Notes under the pieces: model-generated | Databases searched by the model: none | The model's input: the letters and a program-made list of their open reading frames with translations, nothing else | Told to the model about the DNA's origin: nothing | In this document: one piece after another, positions 40,488 through 48,792 of the stretch | Layout of the letters: each line of letters begins with the position of its first letter | How positions within the stretch are numbered: the first letter of the stretch is position 1 | Position numbers and translations under genes: made by a program | Origin: Arthrobacter_H rhombi | GTDB taxonomy: Bacteria > Actinomycetota > Actinomycetes > Actinomycetales > Micrococcaceae | Direction: 5' to 3' | Assembly (NCBI RefSeq): GCF_039526245.1 | Contig: NZ_BAAAIV010000025.1 | Location: 186,001 to 250,000, forward strand | Length of the DNA: 64,000 nt

Positions 40488-41057
40488 GTGACGGGGCAGA
40501 TCCCGCAGCAAACACCACCGGAGCGGGTCGTGTTGTTGGATGCCGGGCACCGGGAGATCGGTACGGCACCGAAGTCGGAAGTGCACACCAGCACGACGCC
40601 GTTGCATCTCGCCTTCTCTTGCCACGTCTTCGACGACGATGGGCGCGTCCTGGTGACGCGCCGGGCCCTGTCCAAGCAGGCCTGGCCGGGCGTGTGGACC
40701 AATTCGGTGTGCGGGCATCCGGCTCCGGGGGAACCCAGCCAGGAAGCGGTCCGGCGACGGGCCGGCTACGAGCTGGGCATGGATCTCGGCATTGTTCAGG
40801 AGGTCCTGCCCGACTTCGCCTACCGTGCCGTCGACGCCTCCGGGATCGTGGAGAACGAGTTCTGCCCCGTGCACTTCGCCCGGTCCGCCACCGACCCGCA
40901 GCCGCGTGACAGCGAGGTGGCCGAATTCCAGTGGGTCGCCCCGACCGACCTCGCTGCAGCCGTTGCGGCGACTCCGTGGGCGTTCAGCCCCTGGCTGGTT
41001 CTGCAACTGGGTGAAATGGCCGCGCGCGGCATCGACTACGCGGCTCCCCGGGGCTGA
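40488..41057 (+). CDS. idi: Isopentenyl-diphosphate delta-isomerase (type 1)
   Basis: Interconverts isopentenyl and dimethylallyl diphosphate for isoprenoid synthesis (carotenoids, quinones). The 189-aa NUDIX-fold enzyme has the catalytic Cys in WTNSVCGHPAPGE, preceded by HLAFSCHVFDDDGRVLVTRR, and the catalytic Glu region in IVENEFCPVHFA. GTG 40488 follows AGGAG at a good distance and gives the standard length; GTG 40443 would add 15 residues. No carotenoid genes are nearby. The stop codon lies inside a hairpin. Confidence 0.92.
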   Translation: MTGQIPQQTPPERVVLLDAGHREIGTAPKSEVHTSTTPLHLAFSCHVFDDDGRVLVTRRALSKQAWPGVWTNSVCGHPAPGEPSQEAVRRRAGYELGMDLGIVQEVLPDFAYRAVDASGIVENEFCPVHFARSATDPQPRDSEVAEFQWVAPTDLAAAVAATPWAFSPWLVLQLGEMAARGIDYAAPRG

Positions 41058-41072
41058 CGCTGCGGGGAGCCG
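41041..41072. terminator. Hairpin overlapping the idi stop codon
   Basis: CGGCTCCCCG (41041-41050) pairs perfectly with CGGGGAGCCG (41063-41072), loop of 12 nt containing the idi stop. It lies between convergent frames and could terminate either. Confidence 0.5.
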
Positions 41073-41088
41073 ACCGTGGCGAGCTGGC

Positions 41089-41292
41089 TTAGATGGATGT
41101 TCCGAAAACCAGCGGCAACAGCGTGAACAGCACGACGGCGATCAGCAGCATGGACGCTACATTCAGCCAGAGGCCGGCGCGGACCATCTGTTTGATGGTG
41201 ACCTCACCGGACCCGAAGGCCACGGCATTGGAGGGGGTGGCCACCGGCAACATGTAGGCCGAGCAGACGGCCAAGGTCATCTGACCGAGGGG
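41089..41292 (-). pseudogene. Truncated SLC13-family (DASS) anion symporter, C-terminal end only
   Basis: About 68 residues read as the last part of a Na+/dicarboxylate or sulfate symporter: TLAVCSAYMLPVATPSNAVA, then FGSGEVTIKQMVRAGLWLN and a final helix ending in VFGTSI. The 'MLPVATPxNA...G.G.v' block is the family's second SNT-type signature. Upstream, the frame runs into the end of the NAD(P)-binding protein gene and loses all similarity, so roughly 85% of the transporter gene (usually 450-550 aa) is missing. No start codon or promoter is evident; treat as a remnant. Confidence 0.7.
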
Positions 41293-41293
41293 T

Positions 41294-41896
41294 TCAGTTG
41301 GCGACGGTGAACCGGCGGTGCTGGTGCTTCGGCTCCTCCAGCTCGTCGAGCACTGCGACGGCAAAGTCCTGCGTGGAGATGCTGTCGCCGACGGGGGAGT
41401 CGGCGCCCAACTTGTAGGTGCCCGTGCGCTCACCTGGCGCAATGACCGGGGCGGGGGCCAGCATGGTCCAGTCCAAGCCGGAGGCGGAGTTGTAGTTTTC
41501 CATCACGGTGATCATGGCGCGTGACTCGGCCTCGTACTCCGGCGGGAAGCCGGGCTGGTCCACGAGCAGGCCCCCGTTGACCATCGTGCTGCCGGCGCCG
41601 CCGACGATGAACACCCGTGCGGGAACCAGGGTCTCGCTGATCTCCTCGTGCGCGTCGATGAAGTCCTGCGCGTCGCCACCCTCGCGGGACGGCGGGACCG
41701 AGAAGACGACGACGTCGTGGTCTGCGGCCAGTGCGCGGTAGGCGGCCAGATCCCCGAGTTTGGCGGTGGCGGATTCGGCGCCTTCCACCGCTGTGCCCTT
41801 TCGCGAGACGGCGGTGACCTGGTGCCCGCGGCTCAGTGCCTCGGTGACGATCTGGCTGCCGACCATGCCGGTGGCTCCATAGATGGCGATCTTCAT
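41294..41896 (-). CDS. NAD(P)-binding (NmrA/atypical SDR-like) protein
   Basis: A 200-aa Rossmann-fold protein with the nucleotide-binding motif IYGATGMVGSQIVTEAL at the N-terminus and basic residues after beta-2 (SRKGT), favouring NADP. It resembles the NAD(P)H-binding PF13460 group (YwnB-like), often redox sensors or quinone/flavin reductases. The gene diverges from an HxlR-type regulator with an 80-bp shared promoter region, the classic arrangement in which the regulator controls the reductase in response to electrophiles or oxidants. Its 3' end abuts the truncated SLC13 gene. Confidence 0.87.
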   Translation of the reverse strand: MKIAIYGATGMVGSQIVTEALSRGHQVTAVSRKGTAVEGAESATAKLGDLAAYRALAADHDVVVFSVPPSREGGDAQDFIDAHEEISETLVPARVFIVGGAGSTMVNGGLLVDQPGFPPEYEAESRAMITVMENYNSASGLDWTMLAPAPVIAPGERTGTYKLGADSPVGDSISTQDFAVAVLDELEEPKHQHRRFTVAN

Positions 41897-41942
41897 GGTG
41901 AATCCCTCTCGTGAATGGCTGATGCCCTCATGCTATGCATTT

Positions 41943-41985
41943 GATACCCAGTACCTCAACGTCATAAAGTACCCAAATGGATACC
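41943..41985. promoter_or_regulatory. Repeated half-sites in the HxlR/NAD(P)-binding protein intergenic region
   Basis: AGTACC occurs at 41950-41955 and again at 41968-41973 (18 bp apart), and GATACC at 41943-41948 and 41980-41985. Direct repeats of GTAC-type half-sites are known for HxlR-family regulators; this is the probable operator of the divergent pair. Confidence 0.4.
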
Positions 41986-42363
41986 AAAGGCCAGCCCTTC
42001 GATGTCATGGACGTCGATTGCCCGTCGCGCCTGGTGCTGCAGCGCATCGGGGACAAATGGACGCCCCTGGTCATGCAGGCGCTCAAGGACGGGCCGAGCC
42101 GGTTCACCACGGTCCGGTCCGCGGTAGGTGGCGTTACCCCCAAGGTACTGACGCAGACCCTGCGCGCGCTCGAACGTGACGGACTTGTTGCGCGCACTGT
42201 CTATGCGCAGGTCCCCCCGCGCGTCGACTATGCGCTCACCCCGCTCGGTGCCACGTTGCTGGAGCCCCTCGATGCCGTCCGCGCCTGGGCCGAGGAGCAT
42301 GCCGGGGCCATCCTCGGGGCCCGGGATGACTACGACGATCGCCAGGAGGCCATCCATGCCTGA
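41977..42363 (+). CDS. HxlR-family transcriptional regulator
   Basis: Winged-helix regulator of 128 aa. The family hallmark is a Cys near the N-terminus (C15 in MDVDCPSR) followed by LVLQRIGDKWTPLVMQALKD and PSRFTTVRSAVGGVTPKVLT and QTLRALERDGLVART. The single N-terminal Cys is the usual thiol sensor for quinones or aldehydes. It diverges from the NAD(P)-binding protein and overlaps the NUDIX gene by 8 nt, so it probably controls both directions. Confidence 0.92.
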   Translation: MDTKGQPFDVMDVDCPSRLVLQRIGDKWTPLVMQALKDGPSRFTTVRSAVGGVTPKVLTQTLRALERDGLVARTVYAQVPPRVDYALTPLGATLLEPLDAVRAWAEEHAGAILGARDDYDDRQEAIHA

Positions 42364-43087
42364 ATCGCCGCGCGCGCCCGAACTGCACGGTGACGCCGCC
42401 ACCGTGGTCCTGATGCGGGAATCCATGGACGGCCCCGAGGTGCTGCTGCTGGAACGGCCGTCGCACCGCGGGTCCTTCGCCGGGGCCTGGGTCTTCCCGG
42501 GTGGCTACGTCGACCCCGAAGACCGCGAAGTCCCCTCGATGGACGACGGCGACGCCCGGGATCCGCTGATGGCCGCGGCCCTGCGGGCCGGTGTGCGGGA
42601 GACCCGGGAGGAGACCGGACTGGCGGTCCGCGAGACCGAGCTGGCCGTCTTCTCGATCTGGACGCCCCCGCCCACCGCTCCGAAACGCCTGCGCACCTGG
42701 TTCTTCCTGGCTGCCCTCGATGGCGCAGCCGACGCCCCGATCATCCTGAGCCCGGATGAGCACGTGGATCATGCCTGGATGACGCCGACCGAGGCGCTGC
42801 GCCGCCACGGCGAGGGGCTGGTCAACCTGGTGCCCCCCACCTGGATGACGCTGCGCTGGCTCGCTGGCCAGGCTACCGCGACGGAAGCCGTGGCAGCGGC
42901 CCGACGCCAGCCCCCCGCCGAATTCAGGAGCCTGCGCACCGTCGACGGGGAAGGCCGCCCGATCGTGGCGTGGGCCGGCGACGAAGCGTATGACCTCGAT
43001 GGGCAGGCCGGGCCGGTCGGCGCCCGCAATCGCCTCCACCTCGGCTCCCTGCCGTGGATTCGGGAACGGACGACGCACGCCTCGTAA
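42356..43087 (+). CDS. NUDIX hydrolase
   Basis: Hydrolase of nucleoside-diphosphate-linked compounds; 243 aa, longer than the 150-170 aa core. The NUDIX box is spread over GGYVDPEDREVPSMDDGDAR, then AALRAGVRETREETGLAV, with the REx2EE core intact and an insertion between the Gly and the REVREE region, as in the coenzyme A or NUDT19-like subgroup. AGGAGG at 42344-42349 lies 6 nt before ATG 42356, inside the HxlR gene. Substrate not predictable. Confidence 0.85.
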   Translation: MPESPRAPELHGDAATVVLMRESMDGPEVLLLERPSHRGSFAGAWVFPGGYVDPEDREVPSMDDGDARDPLMAAALRAGVRETREETGLAVRETELAVFSIWTPPPTAPKRLRTWFFLAALDGAADAPIILSPDEHVDHAWMTPTEALRRHGEGLVNLVPPTWMTLRWLAGQATATEAVAAARRQPPAEFRSLRTVDGEGRPIVAWAGDEAYDLDGQAGPVGARNRLHLGSLPWIRERTTHAS

Positions 43088-43131
43088 CGCTGGGGAAAAG
43101 CGTTGAGTGTGATCTGGGTTACTGCTAGTCT
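43086..43131 (+). promoter_or_regulatory. Candidate promoter with overlapping inverted repeat, NitT/TauT-type ABC operon
   Basis: TTGAGT (43103-43108) and TAGTCT (43126-43131), 17 bp apart, are a plausible -35/-10 pair for the ABC importer operon starting at 43232. The inverted repeat AACGCT/AGCGTT (43086-43091/43099-43104) overlaps the -35 and could be an operator, or a weak terminator for the NUDIX gene. Confidence 0.3.
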
Positions 43132-43231
43132 CAACACCGCAATATGAAACTGAACCCACAATGTGGGGCGCGGTGGTCGTTCTCTCGGCCCCTGGCCCTC
43201 GGGTGGCAAGGGTCCAACGCGGGGAAGAGCG

Positions 43232-44077
43232 ATGATGAGGCAGTCGGATCAACCAGGGGCACCGGACTACGCGGTGGAACTGAACGCATGCAGCAAGGAG
43301 TTCACGACTCCCCACGGCGGCACCTACCAGGCAGTGGCTGACATCGACCTGAAGGTCGAGCCGGGCCGCTTCGTGTCGATCGTTGGTCCGACGGGGTCCG
43401 GAAAGTCGACGATCCTGCACATGGCGGCTGGCCTGCTGGAACCGAGCACGGGCACCGCCGCGAGTTTCGGCGCACCGGTGCGGGGCGTCAACCGCAGGGC
43501 CTCCTACATGTTCCAGCAGGACGCCCTGCTGCCGTGGAAGACGGTGATTGACAATGTCAGCCTCGGGCTGACGATGGCCGGGGTCTCCAAAACGGAGGCC
43601 AACGAGCGGGCCCGGGGATGGCTCGAAAAGGTGGGACTGAAGAATTTCGCCGACCGCTACCCCCACCAACTCAGCGGAGGCATGCGCAAGCGCACCTCGC
43701 TGGCGCAGGCCTGGATCGTCGACCCTGACATCCTGCTCATGGATGAGCCGTTCTCGGCCTTGGACGTCCAGACGCGCCAGATCATGGAGAACGAACTGCT
43801 CGCCTTGTGGCAAGAATCCGGCAAGGCCGTCGTCTTCATCACCCACGACCTCGATGAGGCCATCGCCCTCTCCGACGAAGTGGTGATCCTGGGGGCCGGC
43901 CCCGGCAGCACGGTGGTTGGCCGCTATGACATCACCATTCCCCGTCCGCGTGACCTGCTGGAAATCCGCGACGACCCCCAGTTCGTCGAACTGCACCGGG
44001 AGATCTGGGGTCGCTTGAAGATCGAGGTCTCCCGCACCTACCAATCGACGGTCCGGGAAGAGGGCGGCGCGGCATGA
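43232..44077 (+). CDS. NitT/TauT-type ABC transporter ATP-binding protein
   Basis: ATPase of an importer of the nitrate/sulfonate/taurine/thiamine-precursor class; 281 aa. Walker A is GPTGSGKSTILHMAAGLL, the Q-loop is MFQQDALLPWKTVIDNVSLG (the 'LLPW' block is typical of this class), the signature is LSGGMRKRTSLAQAW, Walker B is ILLMDEPFSALD and the switch His is in FITHDLDEAIALS. ATG 43232 (or the next ATG) follows GAAGAG. Two coupled genes downstream encode the permease and the binding protein. Confidence 0.93.
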   Translation: MMRQSDQPGAPDYAVELNACSKEFTTPHGGTYQAVADIDLKVEPGRFVSIVGPTGSGKSTILHMAAGLLEPSTGTAASFGAPVRGVNRRASYMFQQDALLPWKTVIDNVSLGLTMAGVSKTEANERARGWLEKVGLKNFADRYPHQLSGGMRKRTSLAQAWIVDPDILLMDEPFSALDVQTRQIMENELLALWQESGKAVVFITHDLDEAIALSDEVVILGAGPGSTVVGRYDITIPRPRDLLEIRDDPQFVELHREIWGRLKIEVSRTYQSTVREEGGAA

Positions 44078-44910
44078 GCACCACGACTGAACGTGCAGGA
44101 CGGGACACCAACCCGGTCCGCCAGCGCCCCCGCCGCAAGTCCGGCGTGACCGGGCCGGGAGTACGCGCCGGGCAGATCGGGTTGACCGTTCTGGTCCTGG
44201 TCGCCTGGGAGCTGCTGTGCCGGGTCGGGGTCATCGACGACTTCTTCTTCCCACGTCCCTCGGAGATCCTGAAGACCGTCTGGGAGTGGGTCGGTTCCGG
44301 CTTTGTCTTCCCCCACCTGCTGATCACCCTCGAGGAATCGGCCTTGGCCTTCGCCACCGGTGCCGCAGCCGGACTGCTGCTCGGATTCCTGCTGGCCCGC
44401 GTGCGCTTCCTCGAGCAGCTCTTCGAACCCTTCCTGAAGATGTTCAACGCCCTGCCCCGTGTGGTGCTCGCCCCCATCTTCCTGCTCTGGTTCGGGCTGG
44501 GCATCTGGTCGAAGGTCGCCTTCGGGTTCACCCTGGTGTTCTTCATCGTCTTCTTCAACACCCTGGAAGGCGTGAAGAGCGTCGACCGCGTACTGATCGA
44601 CAATGCCCGCATGCTCGGAGCCAGCGAACGCCAGCTGCTCCGCCACGTCTTCATCCCCAGCGCGTTGACCTGGATCTTCTCCAGCCTGCATATCAGTGTC
44701 GGGTTCGCCATCACCGGTGCGGTGGTCGGCGAATACCTCGGGGCCTCGGCCGGCATGGGATATGCCATCGCCCAGGCCCAGGGGGTCTTCGACACCACGG
44801 GCGTCTTCGCCGGGATGTTCATCCTGATGTTCGTGGTCCTGATCATCGACCTGCTCGTCAACCGCGTCGAACGGCACCTGCTGCGCTGGCGCCCCACCAA
44901 CAACGGCTAG
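44074..44910 (+). CDS. NitT/TauT-type ABC transporter permease
   Basis: Membrane subunit, 278 aa, with an Arg-rich cytoplasmic leader and six hydrophobic segments. The EAA loop for ATPase contact is visible in IDNARMLGASERQLLRHVFI, and LPRVVLAPIFLLWFGLGIWS is the SsuC/ThiX-type signature. ATG 44074 overlaps the ATPase stop (ATGA). The binding protein gene follows after 42 bp. Confidence 0.93.
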   Translation: MSTTTERAGRDTNPVRQRPRRKSGVTGPGVRAGQIGLTVLVLVAWELLCRVGVIDDFFFPRPSEILKTVWEWVGSGFVFPHLLITLEESALAFATGAAAGLLLGFLLARVRFLEQLFEPFLKMFNALPRVVLAPIFLLWFGLGIWSKVAFGFTLVFFIVFFNTLEGVKSVDRVLIDNARMLGASERQLLRHVFIPSALTWIFSSLHISVGFAITGAVVGEYLGASAGMGYAIAQAQGVFDTTGVFAGMFILMFVVLIIDLLVNRVERHLLRWRPTNNG

Positions 44911-44952
44911 CCCGACCACCCCGGCCGGAAGCACCCCTTGAAAGGAAGATCC

Positions 44953-46029
44953 ATGAAAAAGCACACCACACCACGTGGTTCCCGCCGGGCGGCCCAGGGC
45001 GCTGCCCTGGTAGCAGGCTTGGCACTGTTGCTCTCGGCCTGCGGCGCACCCGCGGCGGCACCTCCGGGTCAATCAGCGGGCGGGGACGCGGCCGGCGGTG
45101 GTGACAAGGTCACCATTGGCATCGGCGGCCAGACGCTGTTGACGTACCTGCCCACCACCCTGGCCCAGCAGCTGGGCTTCTACGAGAAGGAAGGGCTGGA
45201 CGTCGACCTGCAGGACCTGCAGGGTGGTTCCAAGGCGCTGACCGCGATGATCGGCGGCAGCACCGACGTCACCAGCGGCTACTACGAGCACACCATTCAG
45301 ATGCAGGCCAAGAAGCAGTCCATCGAGGCGTTCGTGAACGAGAACCTCTCCTCCGGCCTGGCCCTGGTCGTGGCACCCAAGAACGAGGACAGCATCACCT
45401 CGCTGAAGGACCTGAAGGGCAAGAACGTCGGAGTCACCGCGCCCGGTTCCTCGACGGACATGTTCGTGAAGTACCTGCTGACCAAGGACGGGATGAAGGG
45501 GACGGACGCCTCCGTCTCCGCCATCGGTGCCGGGTCATCGGCCGTCGCTGCGGTGGAAAACGGCCAGGTCGATGCCGCCGTCATGCTCGAACCGGACATC
45601 TCGGTGCTGGCCAAGAGGATCGGCCACGCCCCGAAGATCATCGCCGACGTGCGGACGCCGGAGGGTCTCAAGGAGGTCTTCGGCGCCTCGGCCTGGCCGT
45701 CGTCGAGCCTCTACGCCAAGACCGACTGGCTGCAGAAGAACCCCGATACCGCCAAGAAGCTCGCGGCGGCGATCAAGGAGACCCTGCAGTGGATCTCCGA
45801 CCACAGCGGTGAGGAGATCGCGGCGAAGATGCCCAAGAAGTATGCCGGTGGTGACGAGAAGCAGTACGCCAAGGTCATCGACGAGCTGAAGAAGACCCTG
45901 AGCACCAACGGGGAATTCACCGAAGAGGGCACCCAGGCGGTGTTGGACACCCAGCGGGTGGCGAACCCCGAGGTGGGGGACAAGGAGATCGACCTCTCCA
46001 AGACGTTCACCAACGACTACCTGAAGTAG
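44953..46029 (+). CDS. NitT/TauT-type substrate-binding lipoprotein
   Basis: Extracytoplasmic receptor of the importer, 358 aa. The N-terminus is a basic, hydrophobic signal with lipobox LLSAC, giving a lipid anchor. The mature domain is NMT1/THI5- or SsuA-like (KVTIGIGGQTLLTYLPTTLA, then GFYEKEGLDVDLQDLQGG, a segment with the STDVTSGYY pocket, and KGKNVGVTAPGSSTDMFVKY). ATG 44953 is preceded by AAAGGAAG. The ligand is not fixed by the sequence: nitrate, sulfonates or pyrimidine precursors are possible. Confidence 0.92.
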   Translation: MKKHTTPRGSRRAAQGAALVAGLALLLSACGAPAAAPPGQSAGGDAAGGGDKVTIGIGGQTLLTYLPTTLAQQLGFYEKEGLDVDLQDLQGGSKALTAMIGGSTDVTSGYYEHTIQMQAKKQSIEAFVNENLSSGLALVVAPKNEDSITSLKDLKGKNVGVTAPGSSTDMFVKYLLTKDGMKGTDASVSAIGAGSSAVAAVENGQVDAAVMLEPDISVLAKRIGHAPKIIADVRTPEGLKEVFGASAWPSSSLYAKTDWLQKNPDTAKKLAAAIKETLQWISDHSGEEIAAKMPKKYAGGDEKQYAKVIDELKKTLSTNGEFTEEGTQAVLDTQRVANPEVGDKEIDLSKTFTNDYLK

Positions 46030-46039
46030 GACCGCCGGC

Positions 46040-46089
46040 CGAAGCGGAGTCGGGACCCGGGCATGGCGTCGGGTCCCGGCTCCGCTTCG
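46040..46089. terminator. Strong bidirectional terminator hairpin
   Basis: CGAAGCGGAG (46040-46049) and CGGGACCCG (46051-46059) pair with CGGGTCCCG (46070-46078) and CTCCGCTTCG (46080-46089), with a T/G wobble between the two blocks: 20 bp of stem, 10-nt loop. It lies between the convergent binding-protein and aminotransferase genes. Confidence 0.75.
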
Positions 46090-46115
46090 ACGTATGTGCG
46101 CCAGGACGCGCGCGG

Positions 46116-47411
46116 TCAGGCGGCGTCGATGGCGCGCCGCAGCACGACGGCCAGGCGCTTGACGCCTTCGGTGATCTTCTCCGGTTCGACGGCGCTGAAG
46201 GCCAGCCGCAGCCGGTTGTTCGGCTCGTCGCCCGGGGTGAATGCGGCACCTGGAATGAACACCACGCCGTCATCGATCGCCTGCGCGAGCAGCGGGTAGG
46301 TGTCGATCCCCTCCGGGAGGGTGACCCAGATGAAGAAGCCGCCCTCCGGCGTCGTCCATTCCACGCCGTCGGGCATGTGCTCCTGCAGTGCGGCGAGCAT
46401 GGTGGCGCAACGATCGGCGTAGAGCCCGCGGTAGGTGGCGATCTGTCCACGCCAGTCATGCCCGTCGAGGTAGCTGGTGATGAGCAGCTGGTTCAGCGTC
46501 GGCGGGCAGAGGACCACTGCCTCGCTGGCCAGGTAGAAGCGCCGGGTCAGGTGCGCGGGCAGCAGCGCCCAGCCGATCCGCAGGCCGGGGGCCAGGATCT
46601 TGGAGAACGAGCCCATGTAGATGACGTCGTCCGGGTTGCCGGCGCGCAGGGTGGCGTACGGTTCGCCGTCGAATTTGAGCAGTCCGTACGGGTTGTCCTC
46701 GAGCACCAGGATGTTGGCCTCGCGGCAGATGTCCACGATCTCCTGCCGGCGGTCCGCCGCCAGCGAAATGCCCGAGGGGTTGTTGAAGTTCGGGATCGTG
46801 TAGAGGAACTTGATGCGCTTTCCGGTGGCGTTCACCTCGGCGATGCGGGCCCGCAGCGCGTCGGGGACCAGCCCGTGCTCGTCCATGGCGACGGATTCGA
46901 CCTGGACCTGGTGGGCCTCGAAGGTGTTCAGGGCGCCGACATAGGTGGGGTCCTCGCAGAGCACCACGTCGCCGGGATCGCAGAAGACCTTGCAGGCGAC
47001 GTCCTGCGCGGATTGCGACCCGGTGGTGACCACGATGTTCTCCGGGTCCACGCCGGTGATGCCTTCTTCGGCCATGACCTCGCAGATGTGTTCGCGCAGC
47101 TCCAGGGTCCCCTTGCCGCCACCGTACTGCAGGGCTGTCAGTCCCTGCTCGGCGATGAGCTGGTGGGCCATCGCTCCGATTTTCTCCAGCGGAAGCGAGG
47201 CCAGGTACGGGTTTCCGCCGGCGAGGGAAACCAGGCCCGGGCGCAGCGAGATGTCGAAGACGTCGCGCACCGCTGACTGCTTGATGTTGGCCGCGCGCTC
47301 GGAGAACAGGCTTTCGTGGCGGGCCGAGGCCTCCGCGCGTTCGAGGGCCACTTCCGACTCGGTCGGCAGGGCGTCGGGGTCCGGTGCGGTGCTGCTCTGG
47401 TATGTGCTCAC
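46116..47411 (-). CDS. PLP-dependent aminotransferase (2-aminoadipate/PatA-MocR-like)
   Basis: Fold-type I aminotransferase, 431 aa, of the LysN/2-aminoadipate or valine-pyruvate type group, without a GntR DNA-binding domain. It shows VSLAGGNPYLASLPLEKIG, LQYGGGKGTLELREHICEVM, TTGSQSAQDVACKVF, TIPNFNNPSGISL, the PLP Asp in LVLEDNPYGLL and the Schiff-base lysine in YMGSFSKILAPGLRIGWALL. GTG 47411 gives a good N-terminus; upstream codons to 47438 are unlikely. It is convergent with the ABC importer and monocistronic. Confidence 0.9.
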   Translation of the reverse strand: MSTYQSSTAPDPDALPTESEVALERAEASARHESLFSERAANIKQSAVRDVFDISLRPGLVSLAGGNPYLASLPLEKIGAMAHQLIAEQGLTALQYGGGKGTLELREHICEVMAEEGITGVDPENIVVTTGSQSAQDVACKVFCDPGDVVLCEDPTYVGALNTFEAHQVQVESVAMDEHGLVPDALRARIAEVNATGKRIKFLYTIPNFNNPSGISLAADRRQEIVDICREANILVLEDNPYGLLKFDGEPYATLRAGNPDDVIYMGSFSKILAPGLRIGWALLPAHLTRRFYLASEAVVLCPPTLNQLLITSYLDGHDWRGQIATYRGLYADRCATMLAALQEHMPDGVEWTTPEGGFFIWVTLPEGIDTYPLLAQAIDDGVVFIPGAAFTPGDEPNNRLRLAFSAVEPEKITEGVKRLAVVLRRAIDAA

Positions 47412-47510
47412 CCTCACATCGTAGCAACAAGGGTTCACCGTGAGGCAACAGTTGTTCCCGGAAAGATTCCCCGGATCATGGGGTCCGGGGCACGACGGCG
47501 GGGCCCGGCT

Positions 47511-47948
47511 CTAGCTGCGGACGTCACCTGCCTCGCCGGTTCCATGGGGCTCGGTGCCGGCCGCCCGTGCCGCGTCCCGGGCGGCCACCCAGGCCGCGAC
47601 ATCGGCCGGCTTGATGCGGCGGTGGCTACCGCGGTACTCCACGGCAATGGTCCCGGCGTCGGTCAGGTTGCGCATGTAGGTGTTGGAGACGCCCGCCAGC
47701 CGCGCGGCCTGTGAGGTGTTCAGCCAGCGTTCTGCGGTACTGATCACCACGGCCTCCCCGCCGGCGAGCCGTCCCAGCAGGTCCAGCACCGCGTCGGCCG
47801 CGGCCGCCGGGAGGCGCATGGCGGTGCCGTTGACGAACACGGTGGCATCGCTCGACTCGGCCAGCGCGGCGGCCAGCCGGGTGGCAACGGCTCCGGCCAG
47901 TGCCTCGTGTTGGGTGGTCTTCGTCAGGGCGGTGGTCTCCTGTGGCAT
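47511..47948 (-). CDS. Excisionase-type helix-turn-helix protein
   Basis: A 145-aa DNA-binding protein. The N-terminal half is Ala-rich and helical; the C-terminal half is a MerR/excisionase-like HTH: STAERWLNTSQAARLAGVSN then TYMRNLTDAGTIAVEYRGSH and RRIKPADVAAWVAA. Proteins of this shape often act as antitoxins with a PIN or other toxin gene downstream, but the neighbouring gene on this strand is 95 bp away and not a toxin. No target site was identified. Confidence 0.75.
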   Translation of the reverse strand: MPQETTALTKTTQHEALAGAVATRLAAALAESSDATVFVNGTAMRLPAAAADAVLDLLGRLAGGEAVVISTAERWLNTSQAARLAGVSNTYMRNLTDAGTIAVEYRGSHRRIKPADVAAWVAARDAARAAGTEPHGTGEAGDVRS

Positions 47949-47970
47949 GCCTCCATCATGCCGTGCCGGC

Positions 47971-48657
47971 TCAGCCGATGGGCTGCGGCATGCGGCGGAC
48001 GGCGTAGCCGAGTTCGATGGATTCCTGCGTTGTCGGGTCCGAGAGCTCCACCCGCCAGGCGTCGGCGAACTGGTCTACGCCGTCGACCATGGCCACCGTG
48101 CCGGAAATCAAGACGGTGCCCGGCCGGTCCAGACCGCGCTGCCGAAGGACGTCCAGCCAGTAGTCGGGGGAGAGCAATGCGGCGAGCGGGCTGTCCTGGA
48201 TGAGCGTTTCGCTGCCATTGCCCTGCGTGACCCAGGCCCGCAGCCGCAGCGAGTCGAGGTGGTCGCGGACGTCCTCCAGGCGCCAGGCGCGGGAGGCGAT
48301 GACGTCCGGGCCGGCATTCTTGCTCCAGGCCACCCCGTGTACTTCGAGATCGCGGTCGGTGTGGTCGCAGGCCGCCGTCAACAACGGGCCGTTCTCGGTG
48401 ATGACCAGCGCCCATTCGGCCTCGCCGGAGGTGCGGTCGTGCTGGGCGGGGACCTCGGCGGTCTGCTGGGCCAGATAGGGCGATACGGGGTAGAGGGCCG
48501 GGATCACGGTGGGGCCGGGGATCCCCAGCAGTGCCAGCTCGTCGATATGTGCCTGGACCTCCTCCTGCTCGCGGCCCGCATATCCGGCATTGAGCAGGGT
48601 GGTGACGTCGACGCGCTCGATGGTGCCGTCGGGGAGTTCAAAAGCCAGCGTGGTCAT
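47971..48657 (-). CDS. DUF2848 family protein
   Basis: A 228-aa soluble protein of the DUF2848 family, whose fold resembles fumarylacetoacetate hydrolase-type enzymes. Characteristic segments are LLNAGYAGREQEEVQAHIDE, IPALYPVSPYLAQQTAEVPA, the HTDRDLEVHGVAWSKNAGPD stretch holding possible metal ligands, and TVLISGTVAMVDGVDQFADA. ATG 48657 is chosen over the frame opening at 48747. It diverges from the MHS transporter gene, and the pair is probably controlled by the GntR regulator downstream. Members often sit in amide or carbamate catabolic clusters, consistent with the nitrilase gene here. Confidence 0.82.
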   Translation of the reverse strand: MTTLAFELPDGTIERVDVTTLLNAGYAGREQEEVQAHIDELALLGIPGPTVIPALYPVSPYLAQQTAEVPAQHDRTSGEAEWALVITENGPLLTAACDHTDRDLEVHGVAWSKNAGPDVIASRAWRLEDVRDHLDSLRLRAWVTQGNGSETLIQDSPLAALLSPDYWLDVLRQRGLDRPGTVLISGTVAMVDGVDQFADAWRVELSDPTTQESIELGYAVRRMPQPIG

Positions 48658-48739
48658 GGGGCAACTTCCTGTCGTTCGGGGTGGATTCCGTGGGGTCCGG
48701 AACCCGGAGGGAAACTCATCGCAAGTTCGTATGCTTAAT

Positions 48740-48752
48740 GTATACACTAGGT
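48740..48752. promoter_or_regulatory. Candidate GntR site upstream of the MHS transporter
   Basis: GTATACACTAGGT (48740-48752) closely matches GCATACACAAGGT at 50842-50854, which overlaps the gntR start codon (11 of 13 identical). It contains the palindrome TGTATACA (48739-48746) and lies 41 bp before the transporter start. Shared motif suggests control of both promoters by the GntR protein. Confidence 0.5.
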
Positions 48753-48792
48753 GTTATTGTGGTGGAAATCACCTCCTCAAACACGAAGGAAC

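Noticed and set aside
43088..43231. Thiamine (TPP) riboswitch ahead of the NitT/TauT-type ABC operon
   Set aside because: The leader lacks the CUGAGA and ACCUGAUCUGGAUAAUGC core elements, so only a candidate promoter and a short inverted repeat are reported.
47511..47948. Toxin-antitoxin pair based on the excisionase-like HTH protein
   Set aside because: No PIN, RelE or other toxin gene is adjacent on either side, so only the HTH protein is called.
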